Shown piece by piece: positions 7,770 to 15,381 of a stretch of 64,000 nt of DNA. The first letter of the stretch is position 1, and the number at the start of each line of letters is the position of its first letter. The DNA lies in NCBI GenBank assembly GCA_963720725.1, contig CAVRGN010000003.1:1364001-1428000 (forward strand). The letters are read 5' to 3'. The notes below the pieces were generated by a model that searched no databases, had not been told where the DNA came from, and saw only the letters and a program-made list of their open reading frames with translations. This DNA is from Benzoatithermus sp963720725 (GTDB lineage: Bacteria > Pseudomonadota > Alphaproteobacteria > Geminicoccales > Geminicoccaceae). The translations under genes were made by a program, and so were the position numbers.

Positions 7770-8042
7770 TCAACGGCGGTAAACCTCGCGGCGATGGCCG
7801 ATGCGGACGACAAGGACCGTTACGGTTCGGTCGCGGATCTCGCAGACGAGGCGCCAGTCGCCGACGCGGTATTTCCAGAACCGTCCGAGTTCGCCGCCAT
7901 GCAGAGCCTCACCGAGGCTGCGCGGATCGGCCTGTGGCGCGATGCGCTCGCGCAGGAAGGCCAGTAGCCGACGCTGGACCTGCGGGTCCTGCTCCTGGAG
8001 TTCCTTCAGAGCCCGCGGCTCGAACTCAATCCGCCAGGCCAA
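7770..8042 (-). CDS. RelE/ParE-family toxin
   Basis: From a TTG at 8042 the protein has 90 residues, right for the family. It opens with LAWRIEFEPRALKELQEQDPQVQRRLLAFL, the N-terminal strand and helices of RelE/ParE, and ends in FWKYRVGDWRLVCEIRDRTVTVLVVRIGHRREVYRR, the core sheet with the basic GHRREVY ending. The TTG lies within the end of the antitoxin gene (17-base overlap), the typical coupled arrangement. RelE-type members cleave mRNA on the ribosome and ParE-type members poison gyrase; the GHRREVYR ending favours RelE, but this is not certain. Confidence 0.88.
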   Translation of the reverse strand: MAWRIEFEPRALKELQEQDPQVQRRLLAFLRERIAPQADPRSLGEALHGGELGRFWKYRVGDWRLVCEIRDRTVTVLVVRIGHRREVYRR

Positions 8043-8238
8043 GCCGCCGCTCCACCTCCTCGAGCGGGATGGTCGGCAGGCGCTCCTCGAGGCGCTGGAC
8101 CGCGAGGTAATAGTCCTCGAGGTCGTCGAGATGCTCACGCACGGCCTCGCGGACATAGAAGCTCTTGCTGCGCCCGGTCCGCTCCGCCAGGGCGGTTAGC
8201 CGCGCCTCGATCTCGTCGGGCAACCGTATGGCGAGCAT
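8026..8238 (-). CDS. Ribbon-helix-helix antitoxin (RelB/ParD-like)
   Basis: 70 residues from the ATG at 8238. MLAIRLPDEIEARLTALAERTGRSKSFYVREAVREHL is a ribbon-helix-helix DNA-binding domain: a strand carrying the base-reading residues, then two helices. The acidic C-terminus (LEDYYLAVQRLEERLPTIPLEEVERRLGL) wraps the toxin in this family. It is first in the operon with the RelE-type gene. A perfect ATACATGTAT palindrome lies 23 bases upstream. Confidence 0.92.
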   Translation of the reverse strand: MLAIRLPDEIEARLTALAERTGRSKSFYVREAVREHLDDLEDYYLAVQRLEERLPTIPLEEVERRLGLAD

Positions 8239-8261
8239 GGGTGGCACTCCGGGCTCCTGTG

Positions 8262-8271
8262 ATACATGTAT
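8262..8271 (-). promoter_or_regulatory. ATACATGTAT palindrome upstream of the RHH antitoxin
   Basis: A perfect 10-base palindrome 23 bases before the antitoxin start, set in an otherwise GC-rich context. RHH antitoxins dimerise on such palindromes to repress their own operon. Candidate operator. Confidence 0.5.
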
Positions 8272-8422
8272 GGCGAAATGCGCCGCGGCGCAAGCGACGG
8301 CAAGTGGCCTCGGGGAGAGACGGGGGTCTGGCGGTGCGGGGGCATGACGGATCATCCTGATGATATTCCTATGTGCTCGTGATAGTGTGCGGCGACGCCC
8401 ACCCTGCGACGGATACGGACCG

Positions 8423-9208
8423 ATGCTCGAAGCCACTGTCTCCAGCCCAACCGATACCGCCGCCAGAGCCGAGATCTCCCGCCGCAACGGCGCCCTCTCG
8501 CGTGGCCCGGTCACCACCGAGGGCAAGGCCCGCTCGGCCCTGAACGCCACCCGCCACGGCCTGTGCGCCAGGACCATGGTCCTGGACGACGGCGAGGACG
8601 CGGCCGCCCTCGCGGACCTGCGCGCGGCGCTGCTCGCCCGCTGGCAGCCCCTGGACGCGGCCGAGGCGCATCTGGTGGAGGAGCTGGTCTTCGCCGCCTG
8701 GCGCCAGGTCCGCCTGCGCGCGGTCGAGGACGCCGTGCTCATGCAGGCCGCCACCGGCGCGCCGCCGCCGCCTGGCCTGCCGACGCTGGCCACGCTCCTG
8801 CGCTACCGGGCGCGGATCGAGCGCGACGCGCGCGCCGCGACCGAGCAGCTCCTGGCCCTGCGCCGTGGCCGCAAGGAGCTGGCCGAGCCCGCGCAGCTGC
8901 GCTGGCTCGCCGAACGGATCGAGCAGGCCCAGGCGATCCTCGCCGGCGGCGAGGCGGCGGCCGACGCCGCGGGCGAAAGCTGCGCGAACGAATTCCATAG
9001 CGGCACGAACGAACCCGCCGTCGACATGGCCGGAAGGGACGCGGCCGTGCCGACGCACCCGGGCGAATGGCCTCGCGGCACGGACGAACCCAGGCACGGC
9101 GTGCCGCCCTTGGCCGCCCAGCGCGCCGAGATGGCGGATGGAACCCTCGCTCCCGCCTGGCAACGGCCGGATCCGTCGCGTGCCGGCCAGCTGCCGGCGG
9201 CCGCATGA
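8423..9208 (+). CDS. Unknown protein with an SRGPVTTEGKARSALNATRHGL-type motif
   Basis: 261 residues from the ATG at 8423. The N-terminus holds a short motif, NGALSRGPVTTEGKARSALN, followed by ATRHGL; it recurs in many uncharacterised bacterial proteins, often in variable regions. The middle (about 60-180) is helical and rich in Ala, Leu and Arg, with several EQL/RRGRKEL segments. The tail from about 185 is low-complexity and rich in Pro, Gly and Arg. There is no signal peptide or membrane segment. It follows the toxin-antitoxin strip on the opposite strand and meets the esterase gene tail-to-tail 12 bases on. I cannot assign a function. Confidence 0.65.
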   Translation: MLEATVSSPTDTAARAEISRRNGALSRGPVTTEGKARSALNATRHGLCARTMVLDDGEDAAALADLRAALLARWQPLDAAEAHLVEELVFAAWRQVRLRAVEDAVLMQAATGAPPPPGLPTLATLLRYRARIERDARAATEQLLALRRGRKELAEPAQLRWLAERIEQAQAILAGGEAAADAAGESCANEFHSGTNEPAVDMAGRDAAVPTHPGEWPRGTDEPRHGVPPLAAQRAEMADGTLAPAWQRPDPSRAGQLPAAA

Positions 9209-9220
9209 CCTTGCTGCCGG

Positions 9221-10204
9221 TCAGTCCGCGCGGGCCGCGAACACCGCCCAGGCGAGCTCGGCCAGCGAGGCCGTCCCCGGCAGGCCCGCCGCGGCGGCGA
9301 GGCTGCGCACGGCTTCCGTGGGCCAGGCATGGCCGCCGCCGTCGATGGTCACCTGCAGCACGGTTCCGCCGGGCGGGCAGCCGGCGTAGCCGGTGACGGT
9401 GACCGCATGGCCGCGCCCCATGGCTTCCGCACCCGCCGCGCGCGTGCCCGGCTCGCCGCAGCCATTGCGCCCGGCGACGAAGGCCGCCGTCGCCGCGGCC
9501 CCGAGCATGGGCTCGCCGGCGCGGCCGTTCACCATGCCCATGCCGCCGGCGAAGGGGAAGAGGTCGTCGGCCGTGCCGTTGGCGAGCACCAGGGCCAGCG
9601 GGCGGGGCGGGTCGCAGCTCGCGGCCAGGCGCTCGCCCAGGGTCGCGGCGACCACGAGCAGCCCGGTGGGCCGGATCGCGGCCGGGCGGCAGGCGAGGGT
9701 CAGCGCCATCAGCCCGCCATTGGAGAAGCCGGCAAGCCGCACCGCCGCCGGGTCGGCGATGCCTTGGGCCGCCAGACCTGCCAGCAGGGCCTCGAGGAAG
9801 CCCAGGTCGTCGGCCTGCGACGGCGTGCCGAAATAGACCGCGCGCCGGCCGTCGTTCCAGTGCCCGTCCAGGGTTTCGGGCACCACCAGCGCCACGCCCT
9901 CGCGCGCGGCCAGCGCCGGCAGCCCGGTGGCGTCGGCGAAGGCCAGCGGGTCCTGGAGGGCGCCATGGAGCAGGACCAGGGTCGGCGCCGCACCGCCCGA
10001 GGTCGGCCGCAGGAGGTGGTAATGGCGCGTGACGCCGCCTATCTCCAGCGCGTGGCGGGCCCAGTCCGCCGCACCGGCGTTTGTCGCCTGGGCGCAGGCG
10101 GCAGCCGCCAGCAGGGCGGGGACGAACCGAAGCCGGGCCGGGCGGCGCTTGCCGCCCCGCTGGCGTGGTGCTATCCGCCCGCGTCTGGCGCCGGTCTGAT
10201 CCAT
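9221..10204 (-). CDS. Secreted esterase, PHB depolymerase/LpqC-like
   Basis: 327 residues from the ATG at 10204. A basic N-terminus followed by a hydrophobic run (FVPALLAAAACAQATNAGA) looks like a signal peptide, so the protein is probably periplasmic or secreted. The alpha/beta-hydrolase core has the oxyanion segment LVLLHGALQDP, the nucleophile elbow GFSNGG, the acid NGTADDLFPF and the catalytic His in DGGGHAWP, the pattern of the PHB-depolymerase/feruloyl-esterase family (COG3509). The substrate is unknown. Its start lies only 27 bases from that of the divergent ferredoxin reductase, so the two promoters must overlap. Confidence 0.83.
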   Translation of the reverse strand: MDQTGARRGRIAPRQRGGKRRPARLRFVPALLAAAACAQATNAGAADWARHALEIGGVTRHYHLLRPTSGGAAPTLVLLHGALQDPLAFADATGLPALAAREGVALVVPETLDGHWNDGRRAVYFGTPSQADDLGFLEALLAGLAAQGIADPAAVRLAGFSNGGLMALTLACRPAAIRPTGLLVVAATLGERLAASCDPPRPLALVLANGTADDLFPFAGGMGMVNGRAGEPMLGAAATAAFVAGRNGCGEPGTRAAGAEAMGRGHAVTVTGYAGCPPGGTVLQVTIDGGGHAWPTEAVRSLAAAAGLPGTASLAELAWAVFAARAD

Positions 10205-10231
10205 CGCCTTCGTCCCCGCTCCGGAAGCTCC

Positions 10232-11264
10232 ATGCCCGACGACGTCATCCAGACCGACATGGTCATCATCGGCGCCGGCCCCTGCGGCCTGTTCGCCGTG
10301 TTCGAGGCCGGGCTGCTCGGCATGAAGTGCCATCTGGTCGACAATCTCGACAAGATCGGCGGTCAGTGCGCCGAGCTCTACCCCGACAAGCCGATCTACG
10401 ACATCCCGGCCGTGCCGCGCTGCACCGGCCAGGAGCTGGTCGACCAGCTGATGGAGCAGATCAAGCCGTTCGAGCCGCAGTTCCACCTCAAGCAGCAGGC
10501 CTCGGCCCTCTCCCGCCTCGAGGACGGGCGCTGGCGGCTGGCGACCGATCTCGGGACCGTGATCGAAGCGCCGGTGGTGGTGGTCGCGGCCGGTGCCGGC
10601 AGCTTCGTGCCGCGCCGCATCCCGCTGCCGCGGGGCCGAGCGGTTCGAGGGCACCTCGCTGTTCTACGCCGTGCGCAGGATGGAGCAGTTCCGCGGCAGG
10701 CGGATCCTGGTCGCCGGCGGCGGCGATTCGGCGCTGGACTGGGTGCTCAATCTCGAGCCGATCGCGGCCGGCATGGCGCTGGTCCACCGGCGCGACGAGT
10801 TCCGCGCCGCGCCGGATTCGGTCGCGAAGATGCGCGAGCTCGTGGCCGCGGGCCGGATGGAGCTGATCATCGGCCAGGTCTCGGGGCTGGTGGGCGAGGG
10901 CGACCGGCTGGACCACGTCATGGTCAAGGGCAATGACGGCGCCGAGCGCCCGGTCGCCTGCGACACGCTCCTGGCCTTCTACGGCCTGAAGATGGAGCTG
11001 GGGCCGATCGCCGGCTGGGGGCTCAACCTGGAGCAGGACCTGATCGCGGTCGACACGGCGGCCTTCGAGACCAGCGAGCCCGGCATCTTCGCCATCGGCG
11101 ACATCTGCACCTACCCCGGCAAGCTCAAGCTGATCCTGTCCGGGTTCCACGAGGCGGCGCTGATGTGCCAGAAGGCGTTCAAGCTGTGCTTTCCCGAGCA
11201 GAAGCTGATCTTCCGCTACACGACCTCGAGCACCGATCTGCAGAAGAAGCTGGGTGTTGCCTGA
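10232..11264 (+). CDS. Ferredoxin-NADP+ reductase (thioredoxin reductase-like), frameshifted
   Basis: This homodimeric flavoprotein moves electrons between NADPH and ferredoxin. The first frame (from ATG 10232) has the FAD-binding GAGPCGLFAVFEAGLLG and DNLDKIGGQCAELYPDKPIYDIP, typical of TrxR-like FNR. After RRIPLP the similarity jumps to the next frame (GAERFEGTSLFYAV), which continues through the NADP-binding VAGGGDSALDW and the C-terminal FAIGDICTYPGKLKLILSGFHEAA. Removing one C at about 10631 joins them into a normal protein of about 343 residues. The stop is one base before the ferredoxin ATG, so the two redox partners are co-transcribed. Confidence 0.9.
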
Positions 11265-11265
11265 C

Positions 11266-11580
11266 ATGCCGAAACTGATCGTCACCGACCGCGAAGGTGC
11301 CCGGCACGAGCTCGACGGACCGGTCGGCTGGTCGGTCATGGAAGTGATCCGCGAGAACAACCTGCCGGTCGAGGCCGCCTGCGGCGGCTGCTGCGCCTGT
11401 GCCACCTGCCACGTCTACGTCGCCGAGGACTGGCTGCCCAAGCTGGAGGCCGCGGGCTCGGACGAGAGCATGATGCTCGACGAGGCGTTCGAGGTCAGGG
11501 ACAACTCCAGGTTGTCCTGCCAGCTCAAGTTCGGCCCGGCCCTGGACGGGCTCGAGGTCACGCTGGCCCCGGAGTTCTGA
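11266..11580 (+). CDS. 2Fe-2S ferredoxin, adrenodoxin type
   Basis: 104 residues with the adrenodoxin-type cluster motif C39-x5-C45-x2-C48 and C85 (SRLSCQL). Two additional cysteines, C42 and C43, lie inside the loop. The fold pattern LIVTDREGARHELDG...SVMEVIRENNLPVEAACGG is typical of bacterial class ferredoxins that serve P450s, hydroxylases or Fe-S assembly. Because it directly follows the reductase gene, that enzyme is its probable electron donor. Its 3' end overlaps the 3' end of the convergent fliJ-like gene by 23 bases. Confidence 0.93.
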   Translation: MPKLIVTDREGARHELDGPVGWSVMEVIRENNLPVEAACGGCCACATCHVYVAEDWLPKLEAAGSDESMMLDEAFEVRDNSRLSCQLKFGPALDGLEVTLAPEF

Positions 11581-11992
11581 TGCGGCCGGCGGCGCGCAGC
11601 TGCGCTGCCTCCGCGATCGCCGCCGCTGCGTCGCGCTGCGCGCGCGCCGCCGCTTCGGCCCGCAGTGCCTGGCCGACCAGGTCCAGGGCCTTCCAGTGCC
11701 GCGCTCGCTCGCGCAGCCCGGCCTCGGCCCGGGCGGTGGCCTCGATCAGCCGGGCCTCCTCGGCCCGCAGGGCCTCGGTCCTGGCCTGCGCCAGCCCGGC
11801 ATAGGCCGCCAGCGGCTGCGGCCCGCCCGGCAGTTCGAACGCGAGCGCATGCTCCAGGACCAGGCGCTGGCCGAGCTGGACCAGCTGCGTGCGCCTGTGC
11901 TCCAGCTCGCCCGCGACGGCCTGCAGCTCCAGCCGCTGCCGGTCGAGCGCGTGGCGCTCCAGGCGGGTCAGCAGGTCGACGGCCCGGCGCAT
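11558..11992 (-). CDS. fliJ: FliJ-like flagellar export chaperone protein
   Basis: 144 residues with a continuous heptad-rich coiled coil (LLTRLERHALDRQRLELQAVAGELEHRRTQL...), Arg- and Ala-rich. FliJ is poorly conserved in sequence, and the call rests mainly on size, coiled coil and position: its ATG overlaps the stop of fliI by one base (TGATG), the usual fliI-fliJ order. FliJ acts as the stalk of the FliI ATPase in the flagellar type III export apparatus. The tail GRIRTPGPA runs into the convergent ferredoxin gene. Confidence 0.75.
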   Translation of the reverse strand: MRRAVDLLTRLERHALDRQRLELQAVAGELEHRRTQLVQLGQRLVLEHALAFELPGGPQPLAAYAGLAQARTEALRAEEARLIEATARAEAGLRERARHWKALDLVGQALRAEAAARAQRDAAAAIAEAAQLRAAGRIRTPGPA

Positions 11993-13413
11993 CAGGCCGG
12001 CTCCGGCCCGGGCGGCGCCAGGGCCGCGGCCAGGGCCGCGAAGGCCGTCGCGCTGTCGCTGGCCTCCCCCGGATCCTGCTCGAGCACCCGCTCCAGCGCC
12101 GGCTGGACAGCGATCGCCCGGTCGAGCTCGGCGTCGCTTCCGGGCCGGTAGGCCCCCAGCCGGATCAGCTCGGCCATGTCGGCATGCAGCCGCAGGAGCC
12201 GCCGCGCCTCGCGCACCAGGGCCCGCTCGTCGGACGCATAGCAGCCCGGAGCGGTGCGCGAGATGCTCCGCAGCACGTCGACGGCCGGGAACCTGCCCCG
12301 CTCCGCCACCGCCCGGTCGAGCATGACATGGCCGTCCAGGATGCCGCGCACGGCATCGCTCACCGGCTCGTTGGCGTCGTCGCCCTCGACCAGGACCGTG
12401 AACAGGCCGGTGATGCTGCCGGTCCCGTCGCCCGGGCCGGCGCGCTCCAGGAGCCGCGGCAGCTCGGCGAACACGCCGGGCGGATAGCCGCGGCTGGTCG
12501 GCACCTCGCCGGCGGCGAGGTAGATCTCGCGCAGCGCCATGGCGAACCGGGTGACGCTGTCCATCAGGCACAGCACCTTCAGGCCGCGGTCGCGCAGGAA
12601 CTCGGCCACGGTCAGTGTCAGATAGGCCGCACGCCGGCGCAGCATCGCCGGCTGGTCGGAGGTGGCGACGACCACCACGCTGCGCGCGCGTCCCTCGGGC
12701 CCGAGCGTATGCTCCAGGAAGTCGTGCAGTTCGCGCCCGCGCTCGCCGATCAGCCCGATCACCAGCACCTCGGCGTCGGTGGCGGCGGCGATCGTCGACA
12801 GCAGCGTCGACTTGCCGACGCCGGAGCCGGCGAAGATGCCCATCCGCTGGCCCTCGCAGCAGGGCGTGAACAGGTCCAGCGCCCGTACCCCGAGGTTCAG
12901 CCGCGGCCCGAGACCGCGGCGCCGCTCGGCCGAGAGGCCGCGCGCCTGGATCGAGTAGGAATGCCCCCCCTCGGGTGGCGGCGGGCCGCCATCGAGCGGT
13001 CGCGCCATGGCGTCCAGCACCCGCCCGCGCCAGGCGAGGCTCGGCCGCACGGTGCCGTGCCCCGGAGCGAGGGCGATGCGCGCGCCGCGCGCGAGCCCCT
13101 CCGGCTCGGCGTAGGGCAGCAACTGCACGCTGTCCGCGCCGAAGGCCACGATCTCGGCCAGGAGCGCCCGGCGCTCGTCGAACAGCGTGGTGCGCGGTCG
13201 CGCGCCTGGGGCGCGCCGCTCGATCAGGCAGACCTCGCCTACTCCCGCACGGTCAACGAGGCCGCTGGCGGTCACCGTGCCGCCGGCGCAGGCGGTGACG
13301 TAGCCCCCGGCCCGCAACCGAGGCAGCGCACCTACGGCCGCGATCAGGTCTTCAATACGGCCCGCCGCCAAGCTGGCCCTAGGCCTACACGCCCCGCGTG
13401 CATCATCGGGCAT
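11992..13413 (-). CDS. fliI: Flagellum-specific ATPase
   Basis: 473 residues from the ATG at 13413; an in-frame extension to 13467 is unlikely. Walker A is GSGVGKS (residues 196-202). The F1-beta-like segments VLVIGLIGERGRELHDFLEHTLG, LCLMDSVTRFAMALREI and GYPPGVFAELPRLLERAG are diagnostic for FliI/YscN-type export ATPases. The flagellar rather than virulence assignment rests on the adjacent fliJ, the MARPLDGGP linker and the ctrA neighbour. It hydrolyses ATP to dock and unfold flagellar export substrates at the membrane base. Its promoter region is shared with ctrA, which carries a CtrA box. Confidence 0.92.
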   Translation of the reverse strand: MPDDARGACRPRASLAAGRIEDLIAAVGALPRLRAGGYVTACAGGTVTASGLVDRAGVGEVCLIERRAPGARPRTTLFDERRALLAEIVAFGADSVQLLPYAEPEGLARGARIALAPGHGTVRPSLAWRGRVLDAMARPLDGGPPPPEGGHSYSIQARGLSAERRRGLGPRLNLGVRALDLFTPCCEGQRMGIFAGSGVGKSTLLSTIAAATDAEVLVIGLIGERGRELHDFLEHTLGPEGRARSVVVVATSDQPAMLRRRAAYLTLTVAEFLRDRGLKVLCLMDSVTRFAMALREIYLAAGEVPTSRGYPPGVFAELPRLLERAGPGDGTGSITGLFTVLVEGDDANEPVSDAVRGILDGHVMLDRAVAERGRFPAVDVLRSISRTAPGCYASDERALVREARRLLRLHADMAELIRLGAYRPGSDAELDRAIAVQPALERVLEQDPGEASDSATAFAALAAALAPPGPEPA

Positions 13414-13508
13414 GAACACACTTTTTACTTGCATTCGGATCGCAACCCATGATTGTATCGCTCGCATGACGTGGCGAGGTCACCGGCAGCACCAGACACC
13501 AGCGGCGC

Positions 13509-13523
13509 TTAACGCCGACTTAA
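13509..13523. promoter_or_regulatory. CtrA binding box TTAA-N7-TTAA
   Basis: TTAA, seven bases, TTAA: an exact match to the full CtrA recognition site. It lies 68 bases before the ctrA start and 96 bases from the divergent fliI start. CtrA autoregulation and CtrA control of flagellar genes are both established in Caulobacter and relatives, so this site could serve either or both genes. Confidence 0.75.
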
Positions 13524-13590
13524 GGGTGAAGGGGCTACGGTCCGACCGATCCAAAGGAGCGCCGCTGTCGGCGCGTGATTGGAGCGAGCG

Positions 13591-14304
13591 ATGCGGGCAT
13601 TGGTGATCGAGGACGATCCGGTCTCGGCGCGGCTGATCGAGCAGGCGCTCAAGACCGAGAACATGATCAGCGAACCCGCCGACTGCGGCGAGGACGGGAT
13701 CGAGCTCGCCAAGCTCTACGACTTCGACATCGTCGTCCTCGATCTCCGCCTGCCGGACATGGAAGGCTACGAGGTCGTCCGCCGCCTGCGCGCCGCCAGG
13801 ATCCAGACCCCGATCCTGATCCTGTCGGGGCGGAGCGATCCGACCGACAAGGTGCGCGGCCTGATGGGCGGTGCCGACGACTACCTGACCAAGCCGTTCA
13901 ACAAGGCGGAGCTGATCGCCCGCATCCAGGCCATCGTCCGACGGTCGAAGGGCCATGCGGAATCGATCATCCGGACCGGGAAGCTCCAGCTCAACATGGA
14001 CGCGCGCTCGGTGGAGGCCGACGGCCGCCGACTGCACGTGACCGGCAAGGAATACAGCATCCTGGAGCTGCTCTCGCTGCGCAAGGGGACGACCCTGACC
14101 AAGGAGATGTTCCTGGACCATCTCTATGGCGGCATGGACGAGCCCGAGCTCAAGATCATCGACGTGTTCATCTGCAAGCTGCGCAAGAAGCTGGCCGAGG
14201 CCACGGGCGGCGAGCACTACATCGAGACCGTCTGGGGGCGCGGCTACGTGCTCAAGGATCCCGAGCCGGTCGAGGAGCGGCAGCGGCACGCCGCCGTCGC
14301 CTGA
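13591..14304 (+). CDS. ctrA: Cell-cycle response regulator CtrA
   Basis: OmpR/PhoB-family regulator of 237 residues. The receiver domain (1-120) has the acidic pocket E7-D8-D9, the phosphoacceptor D51 (IVVLDLRLPDMEGYEV) and the late lysine in LTKPFNKAELIARI. The C-terminal winged helix contains VTGKEYSILELLSLRKGTTLTKEMFLDHLYGGMDEPELKIIDVFICKLRKKL, essentially diagnostic for CtrA. The ATG at 13591 gives the usual MRALVIEDD start; a start at 13579 would add four residues. CtrA controls cell-cycle progression and/or flagellar and chemotaxis genes depending on lineage. A full CtrA box lies upstream. Confidence 0.96.
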   Translation: MRALVIEDDPVSARLIEQALKTENMISEPADCGEDGIELAKLYDFDIVVLDLRLPDMEGYEVVRRLRAARIQTPILILSGRSDPTDKVRGLMGGADDYLTKPFNKAELIARIQAIVRRSKGHAESIIRTGKLQLNMDARSVEADGRRLHVTGKEYSILELLSLRKGTTLTKEMFLDHLYGGMDEPELKIIDVFICKLRKKLAEATGGEHYIETVWGRGYVLKDPEPVEERQRHAAVA

Positions 14305-14742
14305 CGGGCAACAGCGGGATGTCGAGGATCTCGTGGCCCGGACGCACGACGCTGACCCGGACTTCGGTAAGTCAGCGAGTCAGGACGCCGTCCTCCGATC
14401 GGCCGGAAACGATCCCGGGGTCACCTCCCTCGCCGCCTGTGCACCACCGATCGCTGACCTCGTAGGCTCCGGCCCAGGCTCGCATACCGCGTTGGTCCGC
14501 ACCGGAGCCTGTGCCAATCCGGACTGGCTGCGGTAGCGAAGGACACCCCGTAGAGCCGGTTGGTCTCGTTGACGTAGCGGTCGATCGCGTAGGGGATCTT
14601 GTCGGGCGCATACTGCGAGAAATGGTGGTCTCTGCTTCGGCGTTTCGCCATCGTCTGCCGAGAGTCTGCCCCGGCTCGATATGGCGGCGAGATTGCGCCG
14701 GCGATCGCGGCGTGCGACGGTGAGCGTCCGGTCGCGACCACG
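14305..14742. other. Gene-poor stretch after ctrA
   Basis: No intact gene was found in these 438 bases. The reverse strand carries a degenerate glutathione S-transferase fragment, described separately. The part nearest ctrA (14305-14420) shows no terminator hairpin or conserved coding on either strand. Confidence 0.5.
14546..14651 (-). pseudogene. Remnant of a YfcG/YghU-like glutathione S-transferase
   Basis: On the reverse strand, a short open frame beginning at 14651 includes YAPDKIPYAIDRYVNETNRL followed by YGV, which matches the helix between the thioredoxin and C-terminal domains of YfcG/YghU-type glutathione S-transferases (IPYAIDRY and ETNRLY are characteristic). Homology stops abruptly on both sides. 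No thioredoxin domain lies upstream and no C-terminal helices downstream; the frame continues to 14421 with unrelated sequence. This looks like what is left of a deleted gene rather than a functional short protein. Confidence 0.65.
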
Positions 14743-15381
14743 ATGCAGGGCCGGGGGCCCGTCCATTTGCCGTCACGCCGCACCACCCTGGCCACGCTCG
14801 GCAGCGGACTCGTGCTGCTCTCCGACGCGCCCGTCGCTGCGGCTGACGGCTTCGGCCGGGTGGCGCGGCTCGCCGGCGATCTCTCGGCCATCCGCGACAC
14901 CACCATCGTCGGACTGATGCCCGGCGATCCGGTGCTGATCGACGACATCCTGCGCACCGGTCCCGGCTCCCGGGCCGTGATCGTCGGCGCCGACGGGCTG
15001 CGGATAGCGATCGGTCCCGGCACCGAGATGGTCCTGCGCAGCCTCGCCGCCGACTCCGGCGGAACGTCCGTGGTGCTCGGGCTCCTGAGGGGCATAACAC
15101 GGCTGATCGGCGGCGTGGTCGCCGGTCGGCGCACGATCGAGATCGACACGCGCACGGCAGTGGCGTCGGTGCGCTCGACCGAGTGGCTGGTGGAGAGCAC
15201 CGGCAAGGGCACGGGCGTCCTGTCGATCTCGGGCGCGGTCACCGTGCGTTCCCTCGCGGGCGTCGTCGTCGTTCTGCAGCCGGGCGAGGGCACCGACGTC
15301 GCACCCGGCAGTCCGCCCAGGCCTCCCGCGATCTGGGGTGCGGCGCGGCGCGAGGATGCCATCGCCCGCACCACCCTTTGA
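14743..15381 (+). CDS. FecR-domain periplasmic protein
   Basis: 212 residues from the ATG at 14743. The N-terminal SRRTTLATLGSGLVLLSDAPVAAA is a signal peptide, possibly Tat-like because of the twin arginines before the hydrophobic run. The mature part carries a FecR domain: VARLAGDLSAIRDTTIVGLMPGDPVLIDDILRTGPGSRAVIV...LGPGTEMVL...TIEIDTRTAVASVRSTEWLVE...AVTVRS. It ends in ALARTTL-like sequence whose stop overlaps the TTG of the cyclase gene (TTGA), so the two proteins are made together. Such FecR-cyclase pairs suggest a periplasmic partner for the CHASE2 sensor; that is inference. Confidence 0.85.
   Translation: MQGRGPVHLPSRRTTLATLGSGLVLLSDAPVAAADGFGRVARLAGDLSAIRDTTIVGLMPGDPVLIDDILRTGPGSRAVIVGADGLRIAIGPGTEMVLRSLAADSGGTSVVLGLLRGITRLIGGVVAGRRTIEIDTRTAVASVRSTEWLVESTGKGTGVLSISGAVTVRSLAGVVVVLQPGEGTDVAPGSPPRPPAIWGAARREDAIARTTL

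Noticed and set aside
7695..7967. 90-codon forward open frame
   Set aside because: It is antisense to the relE-type toxin, which has a clear family match; no independent evidence supports it.
9329..10231. Upstream extension of the ferredoxin reductase frame
   Set aside because: This part is a Gly/Arg-rich shadow of the esterase gene; the real protein begins at the ATG at 10232.
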